Notes under the pieces: generated by a model
What the model was told of the DNA's origin: nothing
What the model saw: the letters and a program-made list of their open reading frames with translations, nothing else
The model's database searches: none
Assembly: GCA_039185015.1 (NCBI GenBank)
Contig: JBCDAU010000071.1
Location: forward strand, 1-14,671
DNA: 14,671 bases
Direction: 5' to 3'
DNA from: JBCBSZ01 sp039185015
GTDB taxonomy: Bacteria > Actinomycetota > Acidimicrobiia > Acidimicrobiales > Poriferisodalaceae
Position numbers and translations under genes: made by a program
Shown: positions 6,912 to 13,984 of the stretch, one piece after another
Position numbering within the stretch: the first letter of the stretch is position 1
Layout of the letters: the number at the start of each line of letters is the position of its first letter

Positions 6912-7445
6912 TCAGGCGGCGAGCGCGTCCGGGTCGCCCGCGGCCAGCGCCATCAGCTCGTCGGGAACGTCCTGCGAGAGGACCGAGCAGTGCCAACGGG
7001 CCTCTCGCCAGCCGTCCTCGGTGCGCTTCCAGATGATCGTCGCCACGCAGTCGAAGGTGGCGACGAGGTCGCCGAGCTCCAGGAACTGCCGGAACTCGAG
7101 GACGGACCAGCCGAGGGCCTCATCGACGAAGGCTCGGTAGTCGAGCACCAGGCTGTCGGTCTCGGCGCCGAGCTCGTCCAGGGCGCCGAACAGCCCGTGG
7201 AACCAGCCTTCCCACTCCTGGCGGGTCCGGATCATCACGCTCTGGCCGCCGGGGTCGACGTCGACGATGCCGGCGTCGTCGTCGCAGAGCATTGCCAACG
7301 TGTCGAAGTCGTGCTGACGGACGGCCCGCAGCAGCGTCGTGGTGAGGGTGAAGAAGGGCTGCAGCTCGTGGGTCTGCTGGCTCGGGTGATCGAGCCGGGA
7401 GGTCGTGCGATCGGTCGTGGTGGGGGCGGCGTCGGTGACGGCCAT
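6912..7445 (-). CDS. SnoaL/NTF2-like (DUF4440-type) protein
   Basis: A 177-residue protein with an NTF2/SnoaL cone fold. A polar, Thr-rich N-terminal tail of about 28 residues precedes the domain: helix TLTTTLLRAVRQHDFDTLAMLCDDDAGIVDVDPGG, RTRQEWEGWFHGLFGAL, the strands SLVLDYRAFVDEALGWSVLEFRQFLE and VATFDCVATIIWKRTEDGWREARWHCSVLS. This matches the ketosteroid-isomerase-like small-molecule-binding group, but no catalytic residue assignment is safe and the ligand is unknown. The start is ATG 7445, with AGGAG 6 nt upstream; a longer frame to 7484 runs into a hairpin and is rejected. It sits between the rhodopsin (84 nt gap with a hairpin) and the phosphatase (18 nt gap). A role as ligand or signal binder in the same pathway is inference. 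Confidence 0.83.
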   Translation of the reverse strand: MAVTDAAPTTTDRTTSRLDHPSQQTHELQPFFTLTTTLLRAVRQHDFDTLAMLCDDDAGIVDVDPGGQSVMIRTRQEWEGWFHGLFGALDELGAETDSLVLDYRAFVDEALGWSVLEFRQFLELGDLVATFDCVATIIWKRTEDGWREARWHCSVLSQDVPDELMALAAGDPDALAA

Positions 7446-7467
7446 TCGGGGCTCCTGGGGATGGGGC

Positions 7468-7503
7468 GGCGCCCCGACCCGCACGGAGCGGGGTCGGGGC
7501 GCC
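7468..7503 (-). terminator. 13-bp perfect hairpin after the rhodopsin gene (no U-tract)
   Basis: GGCGCCCCGACCC (7468-7480) and its exact reverse complement (7491-7503) enclose a 10-nt loop. It begins 26 nt after the rhodopsin stop and ends 22 nt before the SnoaL-like ATG. A run of eight G residues (7504-7511) flanks it. There is no T-run on the minus strand after the stem, so full intrinsic termination is doubtful. It could be a partial terminator or an RNA-stabilising stem that makes rhodopsin mRNA more abundant than the downstream regulatory genes. Confidence 0.7.
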
Positions 7504-7529
7504 GGGGGGGGCGTGTTGATGGCGGGCGG

Positions 7530-8339
7530 TCAGGCCGCCCGGGCGACCTCGTCGTCCTGATGGCGCTCGACGTCCGGGTCGTAGCCCTCCTCGGAGGACT
7601 TGACCATCGCGATGGCGAGCAGCAGCAGGCCGAAGGCCGGCTTGGCGATCACGTCGGCGACGCCGTACCCGACCTGGCGCATGACCTCGGTGGTCGAGTC
7701 GTCGAGGCTGAGGTACGGAGCCAGGAACGCGAGCGGGTACACCGACCACGTCACGAGGATGATCGTGCGCAGGCCGCCGAACAGCTGCCGCACCCGCTCG
7801 CTCTGACGCTCCAGCGCCCCACCCATCTGGGCGTACAGGACGTAGAGGATGTAGAGGAACGGGATCGTCGCCACGATGAAGCTGATCCACTTGATCGGCT
7901 CGTCGGTCGAGGCGATCTCGCCCGGGTAGCCGAGCACGATCATCGCCGTCGAGGCGCCGACGAGCTTGATCAGCAGGCTGCGCTGCTCCGGCTTGGCCAG
8001 GGCGAGCACGATGACGAGCTCGGCCATGAGCAGGGGCACCGTGAGCAGCCAGTCGGCGTAGCGGTAGCCCTCGTTGAACGGCTCGTTGGTCGGCACGTAG
8101 CTGCCGTCGATCAGCTCGTAGGCCGCCTTCCAGGACTCGGTGATCCGGAAGTAGTGGTAGGCGGCGATGCCGACCACCAGGGTCGACAGCGTGAGAGCGA
8201 GCCGGTGCTTCGGCGCCACGCGGGTGCGCACGAGTAGGAAGAACACCGCCGACGCAGCCATCGCTGCGGTGACGAAGCTGAAGACGTTGAAGACGAGGTC
8301 GTACTGGCCCTCGCTCAACGATGTCGCTGCTGCGAGCAT
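7530..8339 (-). CDS. Type-1 microbial rhodopsin, DTE-type outward proton pump (proteorhodopsin/xanthorhodopsin-like)
   Basis: A 269-residue seven-helix retinal protein. Helix C reads GYRYADWLLTVPLLMAE, giving D96 (counterion/proton acceptor), T100 and E107 (proton donor): the DTE set of outward proton pumps, with R93 before it. Helix G reads GVADVIAKPAFG, with K233 as the retinal Schiff-base lysine and D229 as the second counterion. H62 in helix B matches the counterion-linked His of proteorhodopsin. L104 corresponds to the spectral-tuning site (Leu105 in green-absorbing proteorhodopsin), predicting green absorption. In helix E, F154 fills the place of the Gly that opens the antenna-carotenoid site in xanthorhodopsin, arguing against such an antenna. 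The start is ATG 8339, with AGGAGG 8348-8353. There is no retinal-synthesis gene in the window. It heads the SnoaL-phosphatase-STAS run. Confidence 0.96.
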   Translation of the reverse strand: MLAAATSLSEGQYDLVFNVFSFVTAAMAASAVFFLLVRTRVAPKHRLALTLSTLVVGIAAYHYFRITESWKAAYELIDGSYVPTNEPFNEGYRYADWLLTVPLLMAELVIVLALAKPEQRSLLIKLVGASTAMIVLGYPGEIASTDEPIKWISFIVATIPFLYILYVLYAQMGGALERQSERVRQLFGGLRTIILVTWSVYPLAFLAPYLSLDDSTTEVMRQVGYGVADVIAKPAFGLLLLAIAMVKSSEEGYDPDVERHQDDEVARAA

Positions 8340-8347
8340 CTTGGTTG

Positions 8348-8353
8348 GCCTCC
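8348..8353 (-). promoter_or_regulatory. Rhodopsin ribosome binding site (AGGAGG)
   Basis: A perfect AGGAGG lies on the minus strand, 8 nt before ATG 8339. It is the strongest Shine-Dalgarno among the minus-strand genes here and sets the start 22 codons inside a longer open frame that reaches 8405. It fits a highly expressed membrane protein. Confidence 0.85.
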
Positions 8354-8406
8354 TGGTTGTTCTGGGGGGTTCGGTACAGATGTGGACGGCCTCACCCGCT
8401 GCCAAA

Positions 8407-8422
8407 CGTGACGGTGGTCACA
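8407..8422. promoter_or_regulatory. CRP/GlxR-like operator in the rhodopsin-ald divergent region
   Basis: CGTGACGGTGGTCACA matches the CRP-family pattern TGTGA-N6-TCACA at nine of ten fixed positions and contains the perfect dyad GTGAC-N4-GTCAC (8408-8421). Its centre lies about 75 nt upstream of the rhodopsin start codon. It is about 63 nt upstream of the ald GTG, near the classical class I activator position if ald is leaderless. The motif is visible directly; control by a cAMP-binding regulator is inferred from the consensus. The regulator itself is not in the window. Confidence 0.55.
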
Positions 8423-8464
8423 CGGGGCGACGACACCGGACCGACCCGAGCGGACCGGCAGCGG

Positions 8465-8470
8465 TACCGT
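8465..8470 (+). promoter_or_regulatory. Candidate -10 element giving a leaderless ald transcript
   Basis: TACCGT fits the actinobacterial -10 pattern TANNNT and is followed by exactly 7 nt before the ald GTG at 8478. Transcription could therefore start at the start codon. This would explain why no Shine-Dalgarno is visible before ald. No clear -35 box is seen, which is common for such promoters. Confidence 0.45.
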
Positions 8471-8477
8471 CGGGCTC

Positions 8478-9584
8478 GTGATCGTCGGCGTGCCAACGGA
8501 GATCAAGGACAGCGAGCGACGGGTCGGGCTCAGCCCGGCGAGCGTGACCGAGCTGGTCGCTCACGGCCACGAGGTGATCGTGCAGCGCGGCGCCGGTGTC
8601 GGGTCCGGGTTCGCAGACCCCGACTACCAGAGCGCAGGCGCCCGCATCGCCGTCGAGGCCGGCGAGGTGTTCGCCTCCGCCGAGATGATCGTGAAGGTCA
8701 AGGAGCCCCAGGCCGGCGAGCGGGCCCAGCTGCGCGCCGACCAGACGCTGTTCACGTACCTGCACCTCGCACCCGACCCCGAGCAGACGACGGACCTCAT
8801 GGCGAGCGGCGCGACCTGCATCGCCTACGAGACCGTCACCGACCGGTTCGGCGGCCTCCCCCTGCTCGCACCGATGTCGCAGGTGGCCGGCCGGCTCTCC
8901 GTGCAGGCCGGAGCGCACTCACTCGAACGACCCCAGGGCGGGTCGGGCATCCTGCTCGGCGGCGTCCCCGGGGTGCCCCCGGCCCAGGTCGTCGTCATCG
9001 GCGGCGGTGTCGTCGGTTCGAACGCGATCGAGATGGCGATCGGCCTCGGCGCCGACGTCACCGTCCTCGACCGCAACGTGCACGTCCTCGGCGAGCTCGC
9101 CGATCGATTCGGCCCCGCGCTGCGGACGATCTACTCGACCCGGTCATCGCTGGAGGAGCACGTCCTCGCCGCCGACCTGGTCATCGGTGCCGTCCTGGTG
9201 AAGGGCGCAGCCGCCCCGAAGCTCGTGACGGCGCGCCAGGTCGAGCTGATGTCGCCGGGCTCGGTGCTCGTCGACGTGGCGATCGACCAGGGCGGCTGCT
9301 TCGAGACGTCGAAGCCGACGACCCACACCGACCCGACCTACCTCGTCGACGAGGTCGTCCACTACTGCGTCGCCAACATGCCCGGTGCGGTACCACGCAC
9401 GTCGACGCTGGCGCTCAACAACGTGACGCTCCCGTTCGTGCTCGCGCTCGCCGATCACGGGCCGGTGGCGGCGATGCAGGCCGACGAGCACCTCCGCGCC
9501 GGGCTGAACGTCTACGAGGGCAAGGTGACCGAGCCGGCGGTGGCCGAGGCGCTCGGCCACGAGCTCCACGACCCGGGCTGGTAG
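8478..9584 (+). CDS. ald: Alanine dehydrogenase (NAD+-dependent)
   Basis: A 368-residue cytoplasmic enzyme that interconverts L-alanine and pyruvate plus ammonium with NAD(H). Length and residues match the family: R15 and K75 (VKVKEP) for substrate, catalytic H96 (YLHLAP) and D270 (VDVAIDQGG), N300 (YCVANMPGAVPRTST), the Rossmann loop VVVIGGGVVGSNA (171-183) and the acidic D198 at the end of strand 2 for NAD. The N-terminus MIVGVPTEIKDSERRVG is the standard Ald start, so GTG 8478 is right although it has no Shine-Dalgarno. It is divergent from the rhodopsin, with 138 nt between starts, and its stop lies 3 nt from that of the convergent SCO6745-family gene. Family knowledge links Ald to nitrogen supply and NAD balance under energy limitation. 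Confidence 0.97.
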   Translation: MIVGVPTEIKDSERRVGLSPASVTELVAHGHEVIVQRGAGVGSGFADPDYQSAGARIAVEAGEVFASAEMIVKVKEPQAGERAQLRADQTLFTYLHLAPDPEQTTDLMASGATCIAYETVTDRFGGLPLLAPMSQVAGRLSVQAGAHSLERPQGGSGILLGGVPGVPPAQVVVIGGGVVGSNAIEMAIGLGADVTVLDRNVHVLGELADRFGPALRTIYSTRSSLEEHVLAADLVIGAVLVKGAAAPKLVTARQVELMSPGSVLVDVAIDQGGCFETSKPTTHTDPTYLVDEVVHYCVANMPGAVPRTSTLALNNVTLPFVLALADHGPVAAMQADEHLRAGLNVYEGKVTEPAVAEALGHELHDPGW

Positions 9585-9587
9585 TCC

Positions 9588-10439
9588 TCACCCCGGGCGG
9601 GGCAGGTCCTTCCACAGGCGCTCGCGGAGCGCCCAGGTCTCCAGCAGGCCCGTCGTCATCGCCGCCTCGGCGACCGGACGGATCGTGGCGAGCACGCTCT
9701 CGGGGTCCTCGACCCCTCGCCACGGCCTGAGCGCCAACACGTCGGTCCGGTGCTCCAGCTCGGCCTTGAGCGCCGAGCCCGCGGACGTCGACGATTCGGC
9801 ATCGACGAGCCCACGGGAGCGGAGCCGATCGTGGGCGGCCGCCCAGGCGTCGTCGCCCCAGGCGGCGACCCGCTGCAACAGATCCGACGGCATGTGGCCG
9901 TCGAGGCCGTGGAGCACGTGGCACTCGACGGCGTCGAGGCCGGCCTCGGCCGTGGCCTGCCAGTGAGCCTCGCCACGGTGCTCGCGCAGGACCGAGGCCG
10001 CGACCCACACCTGCCCGGCGGCATCAGGAGGCCAACCGAACGACAGGTGGGCGGCGGCGAGCGGGCGGCCGGGGAGATCGATCGCCTCGGCGACCGGCCG
10101 GAGCGCCTCCGCAGCGGGCCCGAGATCGAGGCCGAGCCCGTCCAGCGTCGTGGTCGAGCCGCGGAGTCGGGCCGCCGCCACCTCGGAGGCGTGAGCCACC
10201 TGCCACACCCCGGGCACGCCCAGCGCCACCGCGGCGGGAGCGAACCCCCAGAGCACCGCGACCGCCACCTCCACCGGCACGGGTCCGAGGGGGGCGAGCC
10301 GGCCGCCGTAGTAGCGATGCGCCGGTTCCTCCAGACCGAGCTCGTCGAACTCGCGGGCGACGTCGGCGGAGCGGTAGGCGATCTGGTGACAGGGCTCGAT
10401 GACACGCCAGGCGGCCCGGGCGAGCTCGGCGTCGGTCAC
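9588..10439 (-). CDS. SCO6745 (SalK-like) family protein
   Basis: A 283-residue protein matching the actinobacterial SCO6745 family. Typical stretches are the N-terminal RAAWRVIEPCHQIAYRSADVAREFDELGL, YYGGRLAPLGPVPVEVAVAVLWGFAPAAV (about 43-71), the mid-region GRPLAAAHLSFGWPPDA and WVAASVLREHRGEAHWQATAEAGLDAVECHVLHGLDG. The last part, DLLQRVAAWGDDAWAAAHDRLRSRGLVD-TSAGSALKAELEHRTD, looks like a winged-helix (MarR-like) fold. The molecular role of the family is not established. The GTG start at 10439 follows the stop of the NB-ARC regulator gene after a single base, so translation is probably coupled and the two likely act in one process. Confidence 0.83.
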   Translation of the reverse strand: MTDAELARAAWRVIEPCHQIAYRSADVAREFDELGLEEPAHRYYGGRLAPLGPVPVEVAVAVLWGFAPAAVALGVPGVWQVAHASEVAAARLRGSTTTLDGLGLDLGPAAEALRPVAEAIDLPGRPLAAAHLSFGWPPDAAGQVWVAASVLREHRGEAHWQATAEAGLDAVECHVLHGLDGHMPSDLLQRVAAWGDDAWAAAHDRLRSRGLVDAESSTSAGSALKAELEHRTDVLALRPWRGVEDPESVLATIRPVAEAAMTTGLLETWALRERLWKDLPRPG

Positions 10440-10440
10440 C

Positions 10441-12960
10441 TCAACCTCCGAGCAGCGCTGCGCGCGTGCGCTGGACCACGTCGACGACCGGCAACTCGGC
10501 GCCGTCCTCGAGCAGCTCGGCGAATCGTTCGGCGCCCACCGCGGCCGCCAGCGCCTCGCGGCGTTCCAGCATCCGGTCCCGCAGCACCGACATCACTGGC
10601 GGCGCGCCCATCGTCGCCCGACGTTCGATCGCACCGGTCAGCTGGCAGGCGAGCTCCTGCTGGCCGATCGCGTCGAGCGCGAGGACGCAGCGGGCGAGCG
10701 TCTGCCACTGCTGCGACCACTCGCCGGCCCGGAACCACACGTCCACCGCGTCGGCGAGGCCGTCGCAGGCCGCCTCGGTCTCCCCCCTGGTGAGGAGCAA
10801 CGCGGCCGCTTCGGTCGCCGCGAACGTGTGCATCCACCGGTTCCCGATCGCAGCGGAGGTCCGCTCGCTCTCCGCGTAGGCGGCGAGCGCGGCCTCGGGG
10901 TCCGACTCGGCGAAGCCCACCGCGACGAGTCCACCGGCCCGGTCGGTGGGACTGCCGGAGCGCTCGGCGGCCGCCAGGGCCCGGTTGGCCAGCTCACAGG
11001 CGAGCTCGCGATCGCGGTAGCCGGTGGCGATCGAGTGCATGTACGCGCCGTGCGCGACGCGGAACGGCTGCCCGGACTCCTCGGCGAGCTCAAGCATCCG
11101 TGCGGTGGCAGCGAGACCACCGTCGATGTCGCCTTGGACGTACAGGACGTTGCCGAGCACCCGCAGGGCGAGGCCCTCGGCACCAGCGTGGTCGCTGCCC
11201 AGGGCTTCGACCATCCGGGCGAGCTCCAGCGCACGATCGAACTCGCCTCGGATCCAGGCGGCGTACGCCTCGATGCCCGACAGCACCGGGTACAACGGGT
11301 GCTCGTCGATGCCCTCGAGCGCGAGCGCCCCGGTCGCCCACGACAACGCCTCGTAACGCATGCTCCGCGAGGCGTACTCCCGCAGCTCGACGACGAGCTC
11401 GCACGCGCTGTCGAGGTCGCCGACGTGCAGGGCGTGGTGGTGACCGGCCCGGAGGTCGGCGAACGCCGAGTTGGCGCGGGAGATGCCGTGGGCCTCGTCT
11501 GCGCCGCGCAGGTCCCGTTCGACCGAACGGGCCAGCCCGACCGCGTAGCTCGCGTGCCGAGCGAACAGGGCGACGTGATCGGTGTCGTCGAGGCGGGTCC
11601 TCGCGTACTCGCGCAGGGTCTCGAGCATCTCGTAGCGGGTGCCGTCGGCACCGCGCCGGACCGCCAGCATCGATCGGTCGGCGAGCCGCACCACCAGGTC
11701 GAGCGCGTCGAGGTCGTCGCTGACGATCTCCTCGGCGGCCTCGAGATCGAACGAACCCGCGAACACCGACAGCTCGAGGAAGACGCGCTGCTCGTCCGGC
11801 TCGAGCAGGTCGTAGGACCAGCGCACGGTGTCCTGCAGCGCCTGGTGGCGCGGGTCGTCGCCCCGACGCACGCCCCGGAGCAGTCGAAACCGCTCGTCGA
11901 GGCGGGCGGCGATGTCGACCACGTCGACCGCACGCGTCCGGGCGGCCGCCAACTCGATCGCGAGCGGTACGCCGTCGAGACGTCGGCAGATCTCGACGAC
12001 CGCGTGCGCGTTGTCCTCGGTGAGCACGAAGCGCGGATCGACGGCGGCCGCCCGCTCGACGAACAGGGCCACGGCGGGCACGTCGTCGAGCAGCTCGACG
12101 GGCAGCTCGGCGTCGGCGCCCACGCCCAGCGGCTCGACGGGCCAGGTCTGCTCGCCGGGGACGGCCAGCGGCTCGCGGCTCGTGGCCAGGATCGAGACAC
12201 CACCGGCGGTCCGCAGCACGCGGGCGACGATCTCGCCGACGGGGCCGACGAGGTGCTCGCAGTTGTCGAGCACGAGCAGCAGCTCGCGGGAGCGCAGCAG
12301 GTCGACGACCGCATCGTCGAGCGAGGCGTCCTGGCGGCTGTGCACGGCGAGCGCGGTCGCCATGGCGCCAACCGTCGCCTCGGCGTCGACGACGCTGACC
12401 AGCTCCACGGCGACGACGCCGTCGGCGAAGCGGTCCGCGACCGATCGGGCGACCTCGTAGGCGAGTGACGTCTTGCCGACGCCCCCCGGCCCGACGAGGG
12501 TCACCAGTCGGCTTCGGCCCAGCTCCTCGGCGACCTGCTTCACCGACTCGTCCCGACCGATCAACTGGTGCAGCGCGACCGGAAGCGAGGGTGCTTTGGG
12601 CGCCACCACTGCCGCTCCGACCGGCGCGCCGTCGTCGGTCTCGGACGCATCCACCTCGGTCACGGCGGCGACGAACTCGTAGCCCTTGCCGTGAACCGTG
12701 CGGATGACCTCCTGGCGGGTGCCGCTGTCGCCCACCGCCTGTCGGGCGCTCTTGATGCGGGAGGTCAGCGCCGACTCGCTGACGAACCGGTCGCCCCAGA
12801 CCTCGTCGAGCAGCTCCTCCTTGGGGACCATGCGGCCGCGGGCGCCGATCAGGTAGGCGAGGACCTCGAAGACCTGCGGCTCGATCCGCTGCGCCTCGCC
12901 GGACGAGGTCAGCCGGACCCGCTCGGTGTCCAGCTCGTAGTCCAGGAATCGGTACCGCAA
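10441..12960 (-). CDS. Winged-helix/NB-ARC (STAND ATPase)/TPR transcriptional regulator
   Basis: An 839-residue regulator. Residues 1-100 form an OmpR/PhoB-type winged helix (QVFEVLAYLIGARGRMVPKEELLDEVWGDRFVSESALTSRIKSARQAVGD, then IRTVHGKGYEFV) that binds DNA. From about 125 a STAND NTPase follows: Walker A GPGGVGKT (157-164), Walker B LLLVLDNCEH (D232), TSREPL, and GVPLAIELAAAR in the winged-helix part. From about 480 to the end it is helical and TPR-like, where such proteins sense ligands or partners. There is no bacterial transcriptional activation domain (BTAD). These proteins act as ATP-switched oligomerising activators. TTG 12960 is chosen because MRYRFLDYELDTERVRL is the standard family N-terminus. 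It diverges from the methyltransferase gene and is followed by the SCO6745-family gene after 1 nt. Confidence 0.93.
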   Translation of the reverse strand: MRYRFLDYELDTERVRLTSSGEAQRIEPQVFEVLAYLIGARGRMVPKEELLDEVWGDRFVSESALTSRIKSARQAVGDSGTRQEVIRTVHGKGYEFVAAVTEVDASETDDGAPVGAAVVAPKAPSLPVALHQLIGRDESVKQVAEELGRSRLVTLVGPGGVGKTSLAYEVARSVADRFADGVVAVELVSVVDAEATVGAMATALAVHSRQDASLDDAVVDLLRSRELLLVLDNCEHLVGPVGEIVARVLRTAGGVSILATSREPLAVPGEQTWPVEPLGVGADAELPVELLDDVPAVALFVERAAAVDPRFVLTEDNAHAVVEICRRLDGVPLAIELAAARTRAVDVVDIAARLDERFRLLRGVRRGDDPRHQALQDTVRWSYDLLEPDEQRVFLELSVFAGSFDLEAAEEIVSDDLDALDLVVRLADRSMLAVRRGADGTRYEMLETLREYARTRLDDTDHVALFARHASYAVGLARSVERDLRGADEAHGISRANSAFADLRAGHHHALHVGDLDSACELVVELREYASRSMRYEALSWATGALALEGIDEHPLYPVLSGIEAYAAWIRGEFDRALELARMVEALGSDHAGAEGLALRVLGNVLYVQGDIDGGLAATARMLELAEESGQPFRVAHGAYMHSIATGYRDRELACELANRALAAAERSGSPTDRAGGLVAVGFAESDPEAALAAYAESERTSAAIGNRWMHTFAATEAAALLLTRGETEAACDGLADAVDVWFRAGEWSQQWQTLARCVLALDAIGQQELACQLTGAIERRATMGAPPVMSVLRDRMLERREALAAAVGAERFAELLEDGAELPVVDVVQRTRAALLGG

Positions 12961-13003
12961 CGCCAGCCCCCGCCTCGGATCGCACGAGGCTAATCGGGTC
13001 GAC

Positions 13004-13082
13004 CTCAGGAGGCCCCCGGATCTCTTCAGGACCTCTCCACGGGTCCTCCAAGCTTCCCCTGGCCCTCCCGCGGTCTCCTGAG
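13004..13082. promoter_or_regulatory. Repeated TCAGGA boxes in the regulator-methyltransferase divergent region
   Basis: Three related boxes lie in this 145-nt intergenic region. CTCAGGAG is at 13004-13011. TCAGGA recurs at 13026-13031, 21 nt from the first copy, or two helix turns. The exact reverse complement CTCCTGAG is at 13075-13082. AGGACC (13028-13033) and GGTCCT (13042-13047) also form a 6-bp dyad around 8 nt. Direct repeats at two-turn spacing are typical of operators for winged-helix regulators, so binding by the adjacent NB-ARC protein is a reasonable guess. The boxes are short. Confidence 0.4.
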
Positions 13083-13105
13083 ATCACACCGCAGGAGGAA
13101 CCGCC

Positions 13106-13921
13106 GTGATCAGCACCGCTGCCATCGACATCGAGACCCCGGACTGGCAGATCGCCGGACGGGCCTGGGACCACGCCGCCGCCGACTGGGCGACGCTGTT
13201 CGAGCCGTACGCCCGTGACGCGATCGAGACGATCCTCGCCACGACCGGTGTCGGGCCGGGCACCTCGCTGCTCGATCTCGCCTGCGGCTCGGGCGTCGCG
13301 CTCGGCCGGGCCGAGCGCCTCGGTGCCCGCACGGCCGGGATCGACGCTGCCGCCGGCCTCCTCGAGATCGCCGGCCGCCGGGCCCCGTCGGCCGAGCTCG
13401 GCTGGGGCTCGATGTTCGACCTGCCCTGGTCCGATGCCTCCTTCGACGTCGTCACCTCGTTCAACGGCATCTGGGGCGGCTGCGACGAGGCGATCGCCGA
13501 GGCCGCGCGGGTCCTCCGACCCGGCGGACGGCTGGCCTTCACGTTCTGGGGCCCGGGCAAGCACCTGGACCTGCGCGACTTCTTCATCGCCGTCGGGACG
13601 AGCACTCCCGAGGTCGGTGAGGAGCTGATCGCTCTCGCCCAGATCGCCGAGCCCGGCGTCGCCGAGGCCATGGTCGAGGCCGCCGGTCTCCGGGTGGACG
13701 AGCGCGGCACGTCCACCGCCATCGGCGAGTGGCCCGACGCCGACACCGCCTGGCGAGCCCTCCGCTCCCCTGGCGTCGTGCTCCCGAGCCTCGAGCACAC
13801 CGGTGAGGACGAGCTCCGCCGACGGGTGCTCGACGCCGTCGCCCCCTTCCGGGCCACCGATGGCTCCTACCTCGTCCGCAACCAGCTGGTCCACGTCGTC
13901 GCGACCAAGCCGGCGAGCTGA
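13106..13921 (+). CDS. Class I SAM-dependent methyltransferase
   Basis: A 271-residue Rossmann-fold methyltransferase. Motif I is LLDLACGSGVALG (55-67), the acidic end of strand 2 is D80 (AGIDAAAGLLEIA), the strand 4 motif is FDVVTSFNGIWGG (113-125) and the post-motif helix is EAARVLRPGGRLAFTFWG. This matches the Methyltransf_11/UbiE-like group. The substrate is unknown. GTG 13106 is fixed by AGGAGG at 13093-13098 with a 7-nt spacer. It is divergent from the NB-ARC regulator, which probably controls it, and lies 78 nt upstream of the OsmC-family gene on the same strand, so the two may be co-transcribed through an AACC repeat tract. Confidence 0.9.
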   Translation: MISTAAIDIETPDWQIAGRAWDHAAADWATLFEPYARDAIETILATTGVGPGTSLLDLACGSGVALGRAERLGARTAGIDAAAGLLEIAGRRAPSAELGWGSMFDLPWSDASFDVVTSFNGIWGGCDEAIAEAARVLRPGGRLAFTFWGPGKHLDLRDFFIAVGTSTPEVGEELIALAQIAEPGVAEAMVEAAGLRVDERGTSTAIGEWPDADTAWRALRSPGVVLPSLEHTGEDELRRRVLDAVAPFRATDGSYLVRNQLVHVVATKPAS

Positions 13922-13956
13922 CCTCCGACCCGTCCGACCAACCCGTTCAACCAATC

Positions 13957-13984
13957 AACCAACCAACCAACCAACCAACCAACC
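13957..13984 (+). repeat. Tetranucleotide microsatellite (AACC)x7 upstream of the OsmC-family gene
   Basis: Seven perfect tandem AACC units, preceded by an interrupted copy (CAACCAAT from 13948), fill most of the 78 nt between the methyltransferase stop and the OsmC-family start. The tract ends 1 nt before the Shine-Dalgarno AAGGAG (13986-13991). It is C/A-only and unlike the surrounding GC-rich sequence. Tetranucleotide tracts change copy number by slipped-strand mispairing. Being untranslated, a change here would alter leader length or structure and not reading frame. Confidence 0.95.

Noticed and set aside
8340..8405. Extended rhodopsin N-terminus (22 extra residues)
   Set aside because: A perfect AGGAGG lies 8 nt before the internal ATG at 8339, and the extension is hydrophilic and not seen in such rhodopsins. 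The extension also covers the likely leader.
9572..9597. Bidirectional terminator between ald and the SCO6745-family gene
   Set aside because: Two CCCGGG palindromes could pair around a 14-nt loop, but the stem is only 6 bp, lies mostly inside coding sequence and has no T-run.
10399..12468. Long open frame on the plus strand opposite the NB-ARC regulator, and similar long frames opposite the phosphatase (5799-6872) and sigma genes (3325-4566)
   Set aside because: They are antisense or frame-shifted shadows typical of GC-rich DNA: translations are Arg/Gly/Asp-rich with no recognisable motif, while the opposite strand encodes clear, complete domains.
11090..13954. 954-codon minus-strand open frame overlapping both the regulator and the methyltransferase
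   Set aside because: It is out of frame with two well-supported genes on opposite strands, is extremely Arg/Gly/Ala-rich, and has no domain signal.
13948..13984. CRISPR-like or transposon-end interpretation of the AACC tract
   Set aside because: Units are 4 bp without spacers, with no inverted ends, target duplication or nuclease/transposase gene nearby; it is a simple microsatellite.
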